DNA of 64,000 nt. Origin: Suillus spraguei (Eukaryota; Basidiomycota; Agaricomycetes; Boletales; Suillaceae). Each line of letters starts with the position of its first letter. Within the stretch, counting starts at the first letter, position 1. Both the position numbers and the translations under genes were made by a program. Where the stretch lies: positions 1 through 64,000 of the forward strand of contig JABCPU010000318.1 of NCBI GenBank assembly GCA_016800925.1, in the 5' to 3' direction. Positions 35,038 through 46,479 of this stretch are shown here, piece after piece. The notes beneath the pieces were generated by a model. It was not told the DNA's origin. It saw only the letters and a program-made list of their open reading frames with translations, and made no database searches.

Positions 35038-35466
35038 TATGCCGACAGTGGATGCCTGTCAAGCAGTGGGCACTCTAGAGTCTATATACAATCTGAATAT
35101 GATTGAGATTAAATATTAATGTCTCCTATAATATTAAGACTCACCACTGCCGCACCCACTACTGCATTCGCGCCGCAACACGCTTAACACTTCTCTAGAT
35201 TCAGCGCATGATTGAGAGGGGCATAGTTGATGAATTTGACAAGTAACATTACTAGTTCAATCACCTTGTGCATGAGAGCAGTACTTGTCGAAAATGAGCA
35301 CTTCATCGATTGAGCGTTGAATGCATGTTATGGTTGGTGTGGTGCGGCAAGTTGCGTGATGCGGCAATCTAGCGGAGCCCAGTTATGTACGGTCCTACAA
35401 GACGGTCTCAAGTTAGTCAAGCATATGATGCATGACCCTAAACGAAAATAGGTTTCGGGAAGACCC

Positions 35467-35483
35467 GAAAAAACTCGAGCACG
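35467..35483 (+). repeat. 17-bp direct repeat, left of COX17
   Basis: GAAAAAACTCGAGCACG, identical to 36457-36473. It lies 171 bp upstream of the COX17 start. Just before it is a hairpin-like TTCGGGAAGACCCGAA. Confidence 0.6.
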
Positions 35484-35653
35484 ACGAATATAACTTACAA
35501 AGGAGCAAAGCTATCAACCATCACCCAAGCCCTAGCATATAAAGGAATCAGAGAAAACAAAAAAGAGGAGCTGGTCACCAGTCTAATCGCGAACCTGCAT
35601 TAGCTAAATTCCTCCAGTTAAACAGGCTACCTCAGCAGCTCTGACATATAAGT

Positions 35654-36029
35654 ATGTTCCAAAATGTAAGTATGTTTGCTTCCCTTCTTTGCTGTTTGAC
35701 CTCTTTGTGTCTGTTTTGTTCAGATTTTATCTTGGTGGTCACCGACATCGACACCCGCACCCGCACCTGCTCTGAAAGAAAAATATGATCCCACAAACCC
35801 CAAGATGAACCCTCTCAACCCGCAAGGTCTTAAACCGTGAGTGTAGACATCTGTATTTGCTATACCGGCTGACTTGGGCTACTTCCGCGTGAACAGATGT
35901 TGCGCCTGCCCAGAAACGAAATCTGCTCGTGATGCTTGTTTTCTTCAGAACGGCAGCGAAGAAGGCAAATGTGCTGAGCTACTTCAGAAGCATGTTGAAT
36001 GCATGCGAGGGCTCGGATTCAACATCTAG
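35654..36029 (+). CDS. COX17: Cytochrome c oxidase copper chaperone Cox17
   Basis: Mitochondrial intermembrane-space copper carrier that delivers Cu(I) to Sco1/Cox11 for cytochrome oxidase assembly. Exons 35654-35665, 35724-35836 and 35897-36029 give 85 codons. The C-terminal half is unmistakable: [20 protein letters not shown] and [19 protein letters not shown], containing the Cu-binding [10 protein letters not shown] and the twin CX9C coiled-coil-helix Cys pairs. The N-terminus is a 40-residue Pro/Thr-rich extension, longer than the yeast protein. Both introns are GT-AG (58 and 60 nt). It is intact, and is the only clearly intact essential gene inside the rearranged 30-54 kb region. Confidence 0.95.
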
Positions 36030-36456
36030 TTGCCGTAATTATACTATGCAGTCGTGACTCGAGGTCATGACCAAGTGCTGGGTAATGTATGTCCAGCTGA
36101 GGGAACGTGCTAGAATTTGCTTCCTGCATTCGCTTTTCTCCCTGCAATGACGTCGAGTTTGTTGTACCACTCCACTCCTATAGTTTTTTATACCTACCCA
36201 CCACTCCCTTTTAATCCTTACACCGCAGTTTTGTCACTCGGTACCAGTTCCTTTTAATCGAGCATTCTTACAGTATCCTGTGTCAATACATATTTCTGTT
36301 TCAAAGCTAATACTCCAAAGCCATCCGACATGATCGATCCGTAATTAAGTAGGTATTCTACCACGATAGTGGGAGTGCGTAAGTGCATTTTCCTCGGACC
36401 AGTGTTCTCCGAACCCCGCTATAGCGCATACTAGGTTGCTACTTGTCTAAAAAAAA

Positions 36457-36473
36457 GAAAAAACTCGAGCACG
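36457..36473 (+). repeat. 17-bp direct repeat, right of COX17
   Basis: Identical to 35467-35483, 990 bp away, in the same orientation. It follows an A-rich run. Confidence 0.6.
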
Positions 36474-36912
36474 GTTATATACCTGGTGTTAAACATATCA
36501 CTTCAATAAGATTTTACATACCGCACTAAGCCACCACTCTCCTGCATTTCAGTCTCCCATTGATTCAATAGAAGTCACAATATTAAATGTAATTTTCAGA
36601 AGTTGATAATCTACAGAAACTCAGTGGATCATATGCACATGATAATGGCGCAACTCTCTTTGAGCACTATCGTGGTAGGCCGCATAGTAGCCTGCTGTAA
36701 GCAAGCGCCTACTTGTCCTTCAACTGCATTCCACAACCATTCAGCGAGCTTTCCATAGCAGAATAGCTTGAAACGTCCATCTGTTCATTTCAGTAGGTCG
36801 TCCCTCTAGACAACTATCGCCAAGTTTATTTCTAATCATACCTTGGAACCCAGCCAGTGCTTTAAGTTGGCTCATTGCATCTCGCATATCCATATCTCAA
36901 CCTTCAGAGTCA

Positions 36913-39900
36913 ATGAGTGACCATCTGTGTCAGTACTTCCATCTATTATCTATCGCATGCTCTCTAACATCTTTGACAGCTCTTGAAGGAACTGGGAGAG
37001 ACTGTCCCAGGTCGCTGTCAAAGGTGCTCAATACGACTCCCGTGAGCGTCAGCCCCACCCGAAATGTCTGGAAGGGACTCGGGTGGATCTCCTCAAATAC
37101 ATCCATGGATTCCTGGATGATACAGAGAAAAATCAACTCATTTGGCTGCATGGCACGGCTGGCGTTGGAAAGTCTGCTGTTGCATTTACAGTAGCTGAAA
37201 AAATGAGAGGTCTCAAAGTGACCAAAGAAACGACCGCCGAAAAGAGATTAGCGGGAACATTCTTTTTCTCGCGCAAACACACCAAACGTTGCACGACTGG
37301 ATATTTCTTTACGACGCTCGTCTACCAGCTTACCACAAATTTTCCGAGCATACAGCAAGATGTGAACAGAACTATCCGCAACAATCCCGCTCTACTAGAC
37401 CCAGACACGTCTCTCCGCGACCAGATGGAGGCTTTGTTTCTCCAACCCCTCCGCAACCTTCGATTCAGATTGCGTGCATGCCCCCCTTTAACGTTTGTCG
37501 TCGATGCCCTTGATGAATGCACATCCGAACATGAGCTTACCGATCTCATCCTTTCCCTTGCACAGGCTCTTCATGAGCCTGATCTCCCCGTGACCCACAT
37601 TCTACTCACGAGTCGCTCGGAATCGCATATCTGTAAAGCCTTTCAGAACAAGGAAGTGCGCCAACTGGTGCGCGAGATACCTGTGAAAACTTCTGGGGCG
37701 AGTGTTGCTACCATCATCTCGCTGGACGGTGCGGATGTCGACAATGACATTTATATATTTCTGCAGCATTCATTCAGAGAGTTACAATGGCGCCATCCCG
37801 ATTTCCCGCAGCCATCGGGGGGTGATCTTGCGAAGCTGGCGAGCCGAGCTGGCAGACGTTTCATCGTGGCCTCTACGATGATGAAGTTCATTCTCCACGA
37901 TGGATCCAAGGATCCCCGGGATCGGTTACAGTTGATGCTCGAACTAACAAGCGAGCTGCTAGCAGGAACGGAGGTGTACAAGTTATACGATTGTATCCTC
38001 TCCACGTGTTCCGATCCCAAGCGGGCATACCTGCACTTGTCCATTGTCACTGCACTTGCAGACCCTCTGCCTCTGTCGCAAATCTCGAAACTTCTTGGCC
38101 CTGGTGAGGGTTATGATGCCGAGACAACGCTAGTGCAGCTACGATCTGTCATGGATATCCCTACAGACAGCGACCTCCCCGTGAATATCTATCACTCGTC
38201 CATTCGCGATTATGTTTCCGACCCATCAAACTGCGGTCTCCCTCAAGTACGCGATATCGCATTACCTCACCCTCACTCCCTGCTTGCATATTCATCTCTT
38301 CGCTTGATCAATGCGATTCAAAAAAGCACGGCTCTTTTGGATGCACTCTTAGAACTGAAGAAGCAAAGCAAAGCTATGCAACCTGAGGACCCCCATAAGT
38401 TAAAAGATTCACTAGCGTTTCTTCTTCAGCCGCTAGAGCCACTGTCAAGCGTCACCTGTATGCTGTGGCTTCGAGGAGATCGCACTCCACGATTACAATC
38501 TTGGCTAGGCACTGTGGACGGGCGTGCTGGCTGGAGATCCAGGCAGGACGAGACTGGTTGCAGACCCGAGGAGGACGAGACTGGCTGCAGACCCAGGGAG
38601 GACAAGACTGGCTGCAGACCTGGGGAGGACGAGACTGGTTGCAGACCCAGGGAGGACAAGATGGCTGCAAACCTAGGGAGGACAGATTGGCTGCAGACCT
38701 GGGGAGGACGAGACTGGCTGCAGACCTGGGAGGACGAGACTGGCTGCAGACCCAGGGAGTACAAGACTGGCTGCGGACCTGGGGTACAAGACTGGTTGCA
38801 GACCTGGGTGGACGAGACTGGCTGCAGCCCATGGAGGACAAGGCTGGTTGCAGACCCAGGCAGGACGAGACTGGCTGCGGACCTGGAGAGGACATGACTG
38901 GTTGCAGACCCAGGGAGTACGAGACTGGCTGCAGACCCAGGCAGGACGAACCTGGCTGCAAACCCAGGCAGGACGAGACTGGCTGCAGACCAGGAGGACG
39001 AGACTGGCTGCAGACCAGGAGGGACGAGACTGGCTGCAGAGCGAGGAAGGACGAGACTGGCTGCAGACCCGGAGAGGTCGGGACTGGCTGCAGACAGAGG
39101 GAGTACAAGATTGGCTGCAGGCCCAGGTAGGACGAGACTGGCTGCAAACCAAAGGAGGACGAGACTGGCTGCAGACTTGGGGAGGACAAGACTGGCTGCA
39201 GACCCAGGAAGGACGAGACTGGCTGCAGACCCAGGGAGGACCGGACTGGCTGCAGACCCAGGCAGCGCGAGACTGGCTGCAGACCCGAGGAGAACCAGAC
39301 TGGCTGCAAATCCGAAGAGGACATGCATGGCTGCAGACCCAGGGAGGAGGACAGTGGCTAAAGACCCAGGGAGGAGGACAGTGGCTGCAGACCTCGGAAG
39401 GACGAGACTGGCTGCAGACCGAGGGAGGACGAGACTGGCTGCAGACACCGGGAGTACGAGACTGGCTGCAGACCCATGCAGGTCAAGATTGGCTGCAGAC
39501 TCCCCACGGTCAAGAGTGGCAGTCCACCCTGCGGCCTCCGTCTGGGTAACAATGGAAGAATTCTTAAAGACGTCGCGCGCAATCAACGAGTATACCATTA
39601 CCAGCGACCCGCCTTTACTGCCAGCTTCTCAAGTAATCCAATTGTTCAAGACTTTGCCAGATTTCTTGATGTTTCCGGTTGTCCTGGCATTAAGATACCA
39701 GCATCATTCCACCTCTGCAATCCTAGAAAGCCTTCCCTTGCAAAACACGGAGATAATTCGTGCTATGAATGCCTTTGAAAATTTTGCAAACGAAGCACAG
39801 GAACGTAGTCAAACAGCTTCCGACGCTCTCAAGTACGCCTGCCATAACTGGGCCCTACATCTTTGCGCGCCCCCAGTCCATGGGATGACACGCTCAATCG

Positions 39901-40012
39901 TATATTCCAGGCTTTTTGGAATGATCATATTATCCCCTGGCTGGAAATGGAATGGTGTTTGAAGGGTTTGCGGTCATGCCTTGTCGTTTTATCTGAAGGG
40001 CAGAATTTGTGA
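36913..40012 (+). pseudogene. NACHT (NLR-like) gene, copy 1, frameshifted
   Basis: NACHT ATPases are the fungal counterparts of NLR receptors. The frame from 37083 contains KNQLIWLHGTAGVGKSAVAF (Walker A), RLAGTFFFSRKHTKRC, LTFVVDALDECTS (Walker B), ILLTSRSESHICKAF and the winged-helix end NIYHSSIRDYVSDPSNC. The upstream sequence from 36985 (GTNWERLSQV-like) is in other frames. The start exon seen in copy 3 (ATGAGTACTG then a GT donor) has lost five bases here and with them the donor. One base is missing near 38525, at the head of the decapeptide repeats. Further indels occur near 38660-38800, 39000, 39535 and 39870. The C-terminal YACHNWALHL domain is readable to about 40012. No N-terminal effector domain is seen. 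Confidence 0.8.
38515..39525 (+). repeat. 30-bp tandem repeat array in NACHT copy 1 (about 33 units)
   Basis: The unit is about GGACGAGACTGGCTGCAGAC plus ten variable bases, encoding GRDWLQTxxG in the working frame. In the two other forward frames it reads DETGCRPRE and RTRLAADPG. Several units are 27-29 bp, which moves the reading frame between these three. Confidence 0.9.
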
Positions 40013-40373
40013 AGGTGTGTTTTAAAGATTCAAGGTAGCCACAAGCAATGTCGCCTTATGTTCTGTGATACTTGGCCCATAATGTGACGCCTTATAGCTC
40101 TCTCATCTTCAGTCCGGACTCTTGAGCTGTTGACGCGCAGCTCGGCTGTAGCCCTCACGGACGTTGGACCTAATATTGTGTTGACACCAACCTTGAGTTC
40201 TCTAGAGCTCTTGAGCAGCGGCACGTTCAAAAAGCTTCTTCGCATCATCACAGTGGTCGTTCATAGTCCAGCTGCGCTATCGATTCGCCGGAAGCAGAAC
40301 TGATCATGATAAGACATGACATCATGACATCAACTACGCAGAAGTTGAGCAATCTGGTACAATGTCAAAACCA
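40013..40373. other. 3' flank of NACHT copy 1
   Basis: Related to 49607-50000, the 3' flank of NACHT copy 3 (both start GATTC.GGTAGCCACAA). No coding motif. The minus-strand frames here and at 49648-49854 differ in sequence and I consider them non-coding. Confidence 0.5.
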
Positions 40374-40602
40374 TGTAAATGCAGCATCAGACTCGATAGA
40401 TTGAATCATTTATCGGATGTGGCCGAGCACACAGCTGCTTACAGGTATATATCAAGCGTTGAAACACTGCACGTAAATCTTATCCGCTCCATCGATAAAC
40501 TCAATTCTCGTAGATCGAATCTGCCTCTCTGACCTTGATACATAAATGCAGTTTGTACAAAGTACCCGCCGTCAGCTCCGATAATGAATGAGACCACTAA
40601 CA
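40374..40602. repeat. Short duplicated block X1 (pair at 51225-51462)
   Basis: GTAAATGCAGCATC at 40376 onward matches 51228 onward for about 230 bp, including a shared minus-strand YQGQR.RFD.REL frame. No family is recognised. It marks the same order of blocks after NACHT copies 1 and 3. Confidence 0.7.
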
Positions 40603-41842
40603 GATCAATTGCTATTTTGGGTTGTTCAACTTTAACTTTCACCACGAGTCAGTCAGAACCGGTGTTGCTTTGGATGGTGCCAAGATTTATCCGGTTTTTT
40701 GGGGATGAATTTGATCCTGGACGTTCGAACCCTGGTCTCCATCAAAGCGAATAGTGCTGCCGCACAATGTTCAATATTTTCCATGGTCATACGAAACCCT
40801 AGCTACTAGTGGTATTTCATCCTTTCCACTGCTCATATTCCCGCTATATTCACTAACCGCCCTCCCAGGCTGTCCCATACCATATGTCCCACAATTAGTA
40901 CTAAACAACCAGACACATTTCGTGACCTGCGCGACCGGCAGGTATTAATATGAATGGTGTACTATGTTGGCCATGTCCACGGGCGTCCTGTACCACTACA
41001 CAAGTGATACCCGTTTCCGAACGGCGCCATGCACTCGTTACTAGGAATGCTTGTCCTTGCCTCGACCCGCTTCCCCAGAAAGAGCTGAACGCAGCGCTCG
41101 AGGATACTCTTTCCTCACCCCAAACTATTCATGAAGGTACTTCATATTGTAGTATGCCCGTCAAGACGCCCATCACGCATCCGTTAAAGTCCGTTTTAAT
41201 TAACTTTTCAAGAACCATGGCTCATAATTTGGTGCAAATGTAGCATATCCTTCATCTTGCCTCCGGAATTATTACCTGCAATCTCATCACATCTTATAGC
41301 CAACCCCGAGCCCTCACCCACATATCTGATTTTTACACCCTCTACCGTATCACGGACTAAGCCCAGCACATCCCATCAACAACAAACATTACCTCTCTAG
41401 CGGTATGACGTAAGGCTCACTCACGTTGGTCAAGTTGACTTCCGTTATTACCTTCAATGCTCGCGCATTCTTCCAAGACCCTATTCCTTATACCCCTCAC
41501 CTACCGATACCTCCAGCACTTATCTGTTGCCATTCTCAACTGTAGGTTTAGAAGGAGCTGAGAGGCCTTCCACGCGTTGTAATACACAGTTGAAATGAGG
41601 AGACGTTGCAGGACTCGAGTTCTATTCTTGCTCCAAGTCGAATTGCAGAGTCTGATGTTTAAAACTTGCTACGACCGTCTACTAGTGCAAAGCAAGAGAT
41701 GTACACTCAGATTTGAATATTCAGCCTTGCTTTCAACGGGAATGTTTAATCATGTGCATCTATTTCGTGCATACCGTCGAGTCCACCAGATGCAGGACTG
41801 GTCAAGATAACACCTACACAAATCGAGAAACCAGGTTCAATA

Positions 41843-43421
41843 TCAAACGAGAACCTCCATCCCTCCCCATTCCAACACTCTGAACAAAGCAATATCACTG
41901 GCCCTTGCAACATCCACTCCGACTACATCCACCCACCAAGCAACGTCTTTCTCTGCTTGCATTTGGGCATTAGACCAATTTGCCAGGTGCTCCTTAGAGA
42001 CACCTCTGAACAGCATGAACACGCGAGTCACGACGTCAGGCTGGGGAGAAATGCTCAAGGAAGCGGCGCGTTCATATACCGGTTGGGGGACAAATCGAAG
42101 GGCGATGTATTCGTGCTTGAGGATATATGGTAGCCAGTAGCTACCAGGGCGGTTTCAGTGACGTGTTTATGATCTGACAGCCTGAGGTAGCGCACCTTAT
42201 GAATGATGTTCTAGCTTCAGTGTGAAGTCCCAAAACCTTGAGTGATTTATCGAGGTAGACGGTTGCTTTGTCCACTGGGATGACAATTGAATCTGTATCA
42301 TCGAGACTACTGGATATAGGATTGAATGTATCCACTGGTTGCTGTTTGGAAGCTGGTAATGAAAATGCCTGTAAATTTGTCCTGCGAAGAGTTAGAAGAG
42401 TGGTTTCTGTATTATAATCAGGGGACTTACTCAGCCTCCCAGAACAAGTACGAGACATCTAAACCAGAATCACGTTCAGTCAGACTCCCATCTTGATGGG
42501 TACGAACATTCCATTCTAGACGCTGTCCATGGCCTTCCGTGGTAACGACAGGATAGAGGGCAGAGAGGGTCCACTCAGGAATGAGGGAGAGCTTGATAGA
42601 AACATCGATGTCGGAGGGCGAGTATAGATAAATGACTGGCTTTTTAATAAGCGAACCGTAACTCTTAGGAAGATCATTGATAGAGTCCCCATTCTTGAAG
42701 GAGTAACGTATTCCCTCAGGTTTTACTACCCCACCGGGACCTGGACCCGAAAAAAGGATACTGATGGTGTCCCCATCCTTGATGTTGTACGATCCGATAC
42801 TCCGCTTCCCACGCATTACTACCGCACCCAGGGGCCCCGTACCCCCCTTTCCGAATTGAGCTGCCTTGAGAGGAGTGGGACAATGTCCACTATCTGAGTG
42901 GCATCAGCAACGAGTTTGTCCACCCGCATTTCCCTCGAGATTTTAGTAGGTCGAATCTCGCCAGATGGAAAGACAACATTGACTGTGATTTCGTCACTGT
43001 CTCTGCTATGTGGTTTCAACTTCAGTACTGAGAACACTCGTATTGGATATTGCGGTGCGTACCAGCTGTCCTGTTCGTTAACCTGACTTGGCCCCGGTCG
43101 ATTGTCAGGTGATGAAATGGTACGAGCATCAAGCGGCAGTGTGACGGGCGCTGTCATTTCCTCACGCCGAGTCACCTCAACGACGCGAAGCAAGTCAATG
43201 ACGTCGTCCCATATTTCAGCCGTGATGTCCGCATAGTGGCCATCGCAAACATCGAGTTGATTTGTCTGCAACGTGATCATATCTTTCGGAATGCTTGGGA
43301 AATATTTACGGGCGGAGTCAAGCATGAGCTTATGATATCTGTGAGCCATTAAAGATTTAAGGAGTTGTTCCACCCACATTATACGACCTTTGCCGTTTAA
43401 CCATGACACGTCTTTGACCAT
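41843..43421 (-). pseudogene. Ubiquitin-like/KPVIYLYSPSD protein, copy B, frameshifted
   Basis: Same product as 32895-34508. Here the join LKLKPHSRDSDEITVNVVFP and the C-terminus VDVARASDIALFRVLEWGGM are in frame, unlike copy A. One C is missing near 42888 (ACAATGTCCACT against ACAATGTCCCACT in A), shifting the frame after ATQIV. The LSNHFKKSV segment is also deleted near 42715. The KPVIYLYSPSD block and the intron at 42427-42458 are preserved. Copies A and B each keep what the other lost, so their common ancestor was intact. Confidence 0.75.
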
Positions 43422-43690
43422 GTTTCAGGACCAGAAATTGAGAGTTTTGTTTCTCTTTGATCTCCCCCGTAAGAGACATTTAGTGTTGCGAAGTTGGAGG
43501 CTTTAAGTTGAGTCAAGTAGAAGGTGACGACGCTGTTTATGAGCCATGGCACGCTGGCACTCGATCACATATGGTATCTACCACGTCATGCTGCGTTGCT
43601 TTGCTGTTGATCTGTGACATATGTAGGCATTAGGAAATCGCCGAGACTAAGAATAAGAGAGTTGATATTCATCGATGAGAAGACCAATAG

Positions 43691-44026
43691 TTATCCGCGC
43701 ACCCAATAGATAGATGCCACTTCGGCAGAAGCAGTGTTGGCACAAACTGTAAACGCATCGAAACGAATATCCACAATTTCTGGAGTGGCAATGAATCCAG
43801 CGTATCGCCAAAAGTTCTTTTTGTCAATGCTCCCATTTTGAAGATCAACAGCACCACGAAATGAAGTGGAAGTCGTCATGGTGGATAAAGCACAGTAAAG
43901 AACTATAAACACGTAGAAACGCAGCCTGACGTGGTGGTAGACGCAATTGCACCCAATGCAATATGCCGACAGTGGATGCCTGTCAAGCAGTGGGCACTCT
44001 AGAACAACTCTAGAGTCTATATACAA
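43691..44026 (-). CDS. Small hypothetical membrane-like protein, copy B
   Basis: A counterpart of 34717-35037 with a longer 5' frame and a diverged end. FYVFIVLYCALSTMTTSTSF is shared. Coding is doubtful for the reason given for copy A. Confidence 0.25.
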   Translation of the reverse strand: MYIDSRVVLECPLLDRHPLSAYCIGCNCVYHHVRLRFYVFIVLYCALSTMTTSTSFRGAVDLQNGSIDKKNFWRYAGFIATPEIVDIRFDAFTVCANTASAEVASIYWVRG

Positions 44027-44297
44027 TCTGAATATGATTGAGATTTAAATATTAATGTGTCCTACAATATTAAGACTCACCACTGCCGCACCCACTACTG
44101 CATTCGCGCCGCAACACGCTTAACACGTTCTCTAGATTCAGCGCATGATTGAGAGGCGCATAGTTGATGAATTCGACAAGTAACATTACTAGTACTTATC
44201 GAAAATGAGTGCTTGATCGATTGAATAATATTAATGTATGTTTGGTGTGGTGCGGCAAGTTGCGTGATGTGTGATACGGCAATTTAGCGAAGCCCAA

Positions 44298-45290
44298 TGA
44301 TCATGAAGTTTATTGTCGACGATGGATACAAGGATCCCCGAGATCGGTTACAGCTAATGCTCGGACTGACAAGTAAGCTACTAGCAGGAACGGAGGTGTA
44401 CAAGTTATGCGATTGTATCCTCTCCCCGTGTTCCGATCCCAAGCGTGCATATCTGCACTTGCCCATTGTCACTGCACTTGCAGACCCTCTGCCGCTGTCA
44501 CAAATCTCGGAACTTCTTGGCCCTGGTCAGGGCTATGATGCCGAGACGACGCTAGTGCAGCTACGGTCTGTCGTGGATATCCCTACGGACCGCACTCTGC
44601 CCGTGAATATATATCACTCATCCATTCGCGACTATGTTTCAGATCCATCAAACTGCGGCATACCTGAATTACACGATGTTGCATCACCTCACCCTCACTA
44701 CTCGCATGTTTCTCTCTCCGCTTAATAACCGCGATTCCAAAAACTATAGCTCTCTTGGATGCATTCTTAGAACTGAAGAAGCAATGCAAAGCTATGCAAC
44801 CTGAGGACCCCCATAGGTTAAAAGACTCATTAGCTTTCCTTGTTCAGCCACTAGAGCCACTTTCAGCTGTGATCTGTATGCCTTGGCTTCGAGGAGATCG
44901 CACTTCCGATTTACAATCTTGGCTGGGACTGTGGGCGGGCGTACCTGGCTGCAGATCCAGGAAGGGAGAGACTGGCTGCAGACCCGAGAAGGAGAAGACT
45001 GGCTGCAGACCCGTGGAGGACAAGATTGGCTACAGACCGATGGAGGACGAAACTGGCTACAGACAGAGGAAGGACAATACTGGACAGGACAATACTGGCT
45101 GCAGACCAGGGGTGGGCGAGACTGGCTACAAACTGAGGGAGTACGGAACTGGCTGCAGATCTGGGGAGGACAAGACTGGTTGCAGACACAGGGAGGACGA
45201 GACTGGCTGCAGACACAGGGAGTACGAGACTGGCTGCAGAAGAGGACAAGACTGGCTGCAAACACAGGAGGGGCGAGTCAATTCATTCGT
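44298..45290 (+). pseudogene. NACHT copy 2, 5'-truncated
   Basis: It begins abruptly inside the NACHT C-terminal part (MKFIVDDGYKDPRDRLQLML) at the edge of duplicon B, so Walker A and B are missing. TEVYKLCDCILSPCSDPKRA and NIYHSSIRDYVSDPSNCGIP follow. A frameshift lies near 44720, before LKKQCKAMQPEDPHRLKDSL. The repeats then begin. The C-terminal helical domain of the other copies is absent after 45290. Confidence 0.85.
44940..45278 (+). repeat. 30-bp tandem repeat array in NACHT copy 2 (about 11 units)
   Basis: Same decapeptide unit as in copies 1 and 3 (GRDWLQT), in an array one third as long. An extra ACAATACTGGACAGG partial unit occurs near 45078. The array reads best in the frame GRDWLQTREGEDWLQTRGG. 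Confidence 0.9.
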
Positions 45291-45358
45291 ATAATGGAAT
45301 GCATAGGTAACACACTTGGAGCACAGTTCGTGACTAAATACCATTATCTCGACTTCGT

Positions 45359-45679
45359 TTACTCTGAATGCGTGCACTTATATATGCACGTCATTCCATC
45401 GTAGCCACTGAGAGATACCACAATTTCAGTTCGGTTCGACGAAACTATGGGTTGAGGATGTCCACTCTGCCGATGACACATTTTGAACCCCGTGCGGACC
45501 CAGTCCTCAAGCACGTCAACTAACACTTCATATCTTGCGAATGGCAACTTGTCTGAAGCAGCACCTTGCGACTGGGAAGACGATGCTGGCACATTAATTC
45601 TCCCTATGATATGATACACCTGCTGGAAGGCTTCCGCCTGCATATCATCCAGCTTGGGTGTCCAGAAATATGCCGCCAA
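45359..45679 (-). CDS. Hypothetical 106-residue ORF
   Basis: Starts MAAYFWTPKLDDMQAEAFQQ and has balanced composition, unlike the shadow frames nearby. No family is recognised. It has no second copy among the duplicated blocks. It may be a fragment of a gene broken by the rearrangements. Confidence 0.25.
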   Translation of the reverse strand: MAAYFWTPKLDDMQAEAFQQVYHIIGRINVPASSSQSQGAASDKLPFARYEVLVDVLEDWVRTGFKMCHRQSGHPQPIVSSNRTEIVVSLSGYDGMTCIYKCTHSE

Positions 45680-46479
45680 GCAACTCAGATCACAGTGAAG
45701 GTAGCTGCATTTTGTTATGTTATTCCCATTGTGCTCACCTTGTAGTCATACAGAGTACGAGGGTAGAGGCTGTAAAGTTAAGTATGAGCAAGAGGTCCAG
45801 GTGACAACGTTGTCTATGGCACGGCGGCTCGCCACTTAGAGTGCGAAAACAAATTTGAAATTGACTCCGTAGGATAAGAGGCCCGGTACTATGTTTTAGG
45901 TTATTAGAAGTCGGGAAGAAGTGGTAGGGCGGGTGAATATTTGAATGTTCGGAAGATCCGCGCGTGTCATAGGATGTACTGTGTAGCCGCATACTTGTTT
46001 CAGATTCCACGCTGAGCATTTCCCAGGCTGCACATGTCAGTCTTCACATTTATTCAAGTCACAATTATTTGCAGGGGATCACGGCGCTAGTTTACCGGCA
46101 CCTCTGAGCAGTGAGCGCTAGTGAGCACTATGATCGACCTGATTCTGTCTGGCTGTGCAGTGGTGTTAGGCGGTGGCCACACAGCAACCTCGTGTCCTAG
46201 ACGGCGAGCGCCTACTCGTCCTTCAACCGCATTCCACAACCATTCAGCAAGCAGAATAGATTGAAACATCCGCCCATCCATTTTATTTTCACCACGCCTC
46301 ACACTTTCCACCAATCCACAGCTAGGTTATTCTACAACTACTAGGTCTTACAAGCTTCGTTTCAAATTTTCGTACGTCGTCCCTCCAGATAACGCGTAGA
46401 TTATTTCTAACCGCACCTCGGAACTCAGCCGGTACTTTCAGTTAGTGAAGTTACATCTCGCATAATACGACCTTCATCA
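45680..46479. other. 5' flank of NACHT copy 3
   Basis: 46200-46480 is related to 36700-36912, the 5' flank of NACHT copy 1 (shared AAGCGCCTACTTGTCCTTCA-like sequence). So copies 1 and 3 were duplicated with their promoters. No coding motif. Confidence 0.5.

Larger units (their letters stand above)
30188..35385. repeat. Duplicon A (5.2 kb), second copy at 40704-44297
   Basis: From GATGAATTTGATCCTGG at 30194 to GCGGCAATCTAGCGGAGCCC near 35382, the sequence is matched by 40704-44297 at a level that looks above 90 % over long stretches (for example 33190-34500 against 42130-43430). It carries the phosphatase relic, the minus-strand KPVIYLYSPSD gene and a small membrane-like ORF. Copy B lacks about 0.3 kb (A 30340-30640) and about 1.26 kb (A 31335-32592). 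Confidence 0.85.
40704..44297. repeat. Duplicon B (3.6 kb), deleted copy of 30188-35385
   Basis: Collinear with duplicon A except for two deletions. The join at 41520 takes the sequence from CTCCAGCACTTAT straight to CTGTTGCCATTC, removing the phosphatase catalytic exons. The phosphatase N-terminal part that remains (40950-41500) is frameshifted. The right end runs directly into a NACHT fragment at 44298. Confidence 0.85.

Noticed and set aside
38515..39525. Regular 30-bp repeats as a CRISPR array
   Set aside because: Units are contiguous coding repeats without unique spacers, inside a eukaryotic NACHT gene.
38426..39598. Minus-strand ORFs of up to 390 codons across the NACHT repeat arrays (also 44792-45265 and 48183-49076)
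   Set aside because: They are antisense frames of a 30-bp repeat that lacks stops in several frames (reading SLVLPGSAA or LQPVSSCLG). Length comes from the repeat, not from coding selection.
40720..40742. tRNA B-box-like GTTCGAACC in duplicon B
   Set aside because: No A box or cloverleaf can be formed, and copy A has GTTGGAACC.
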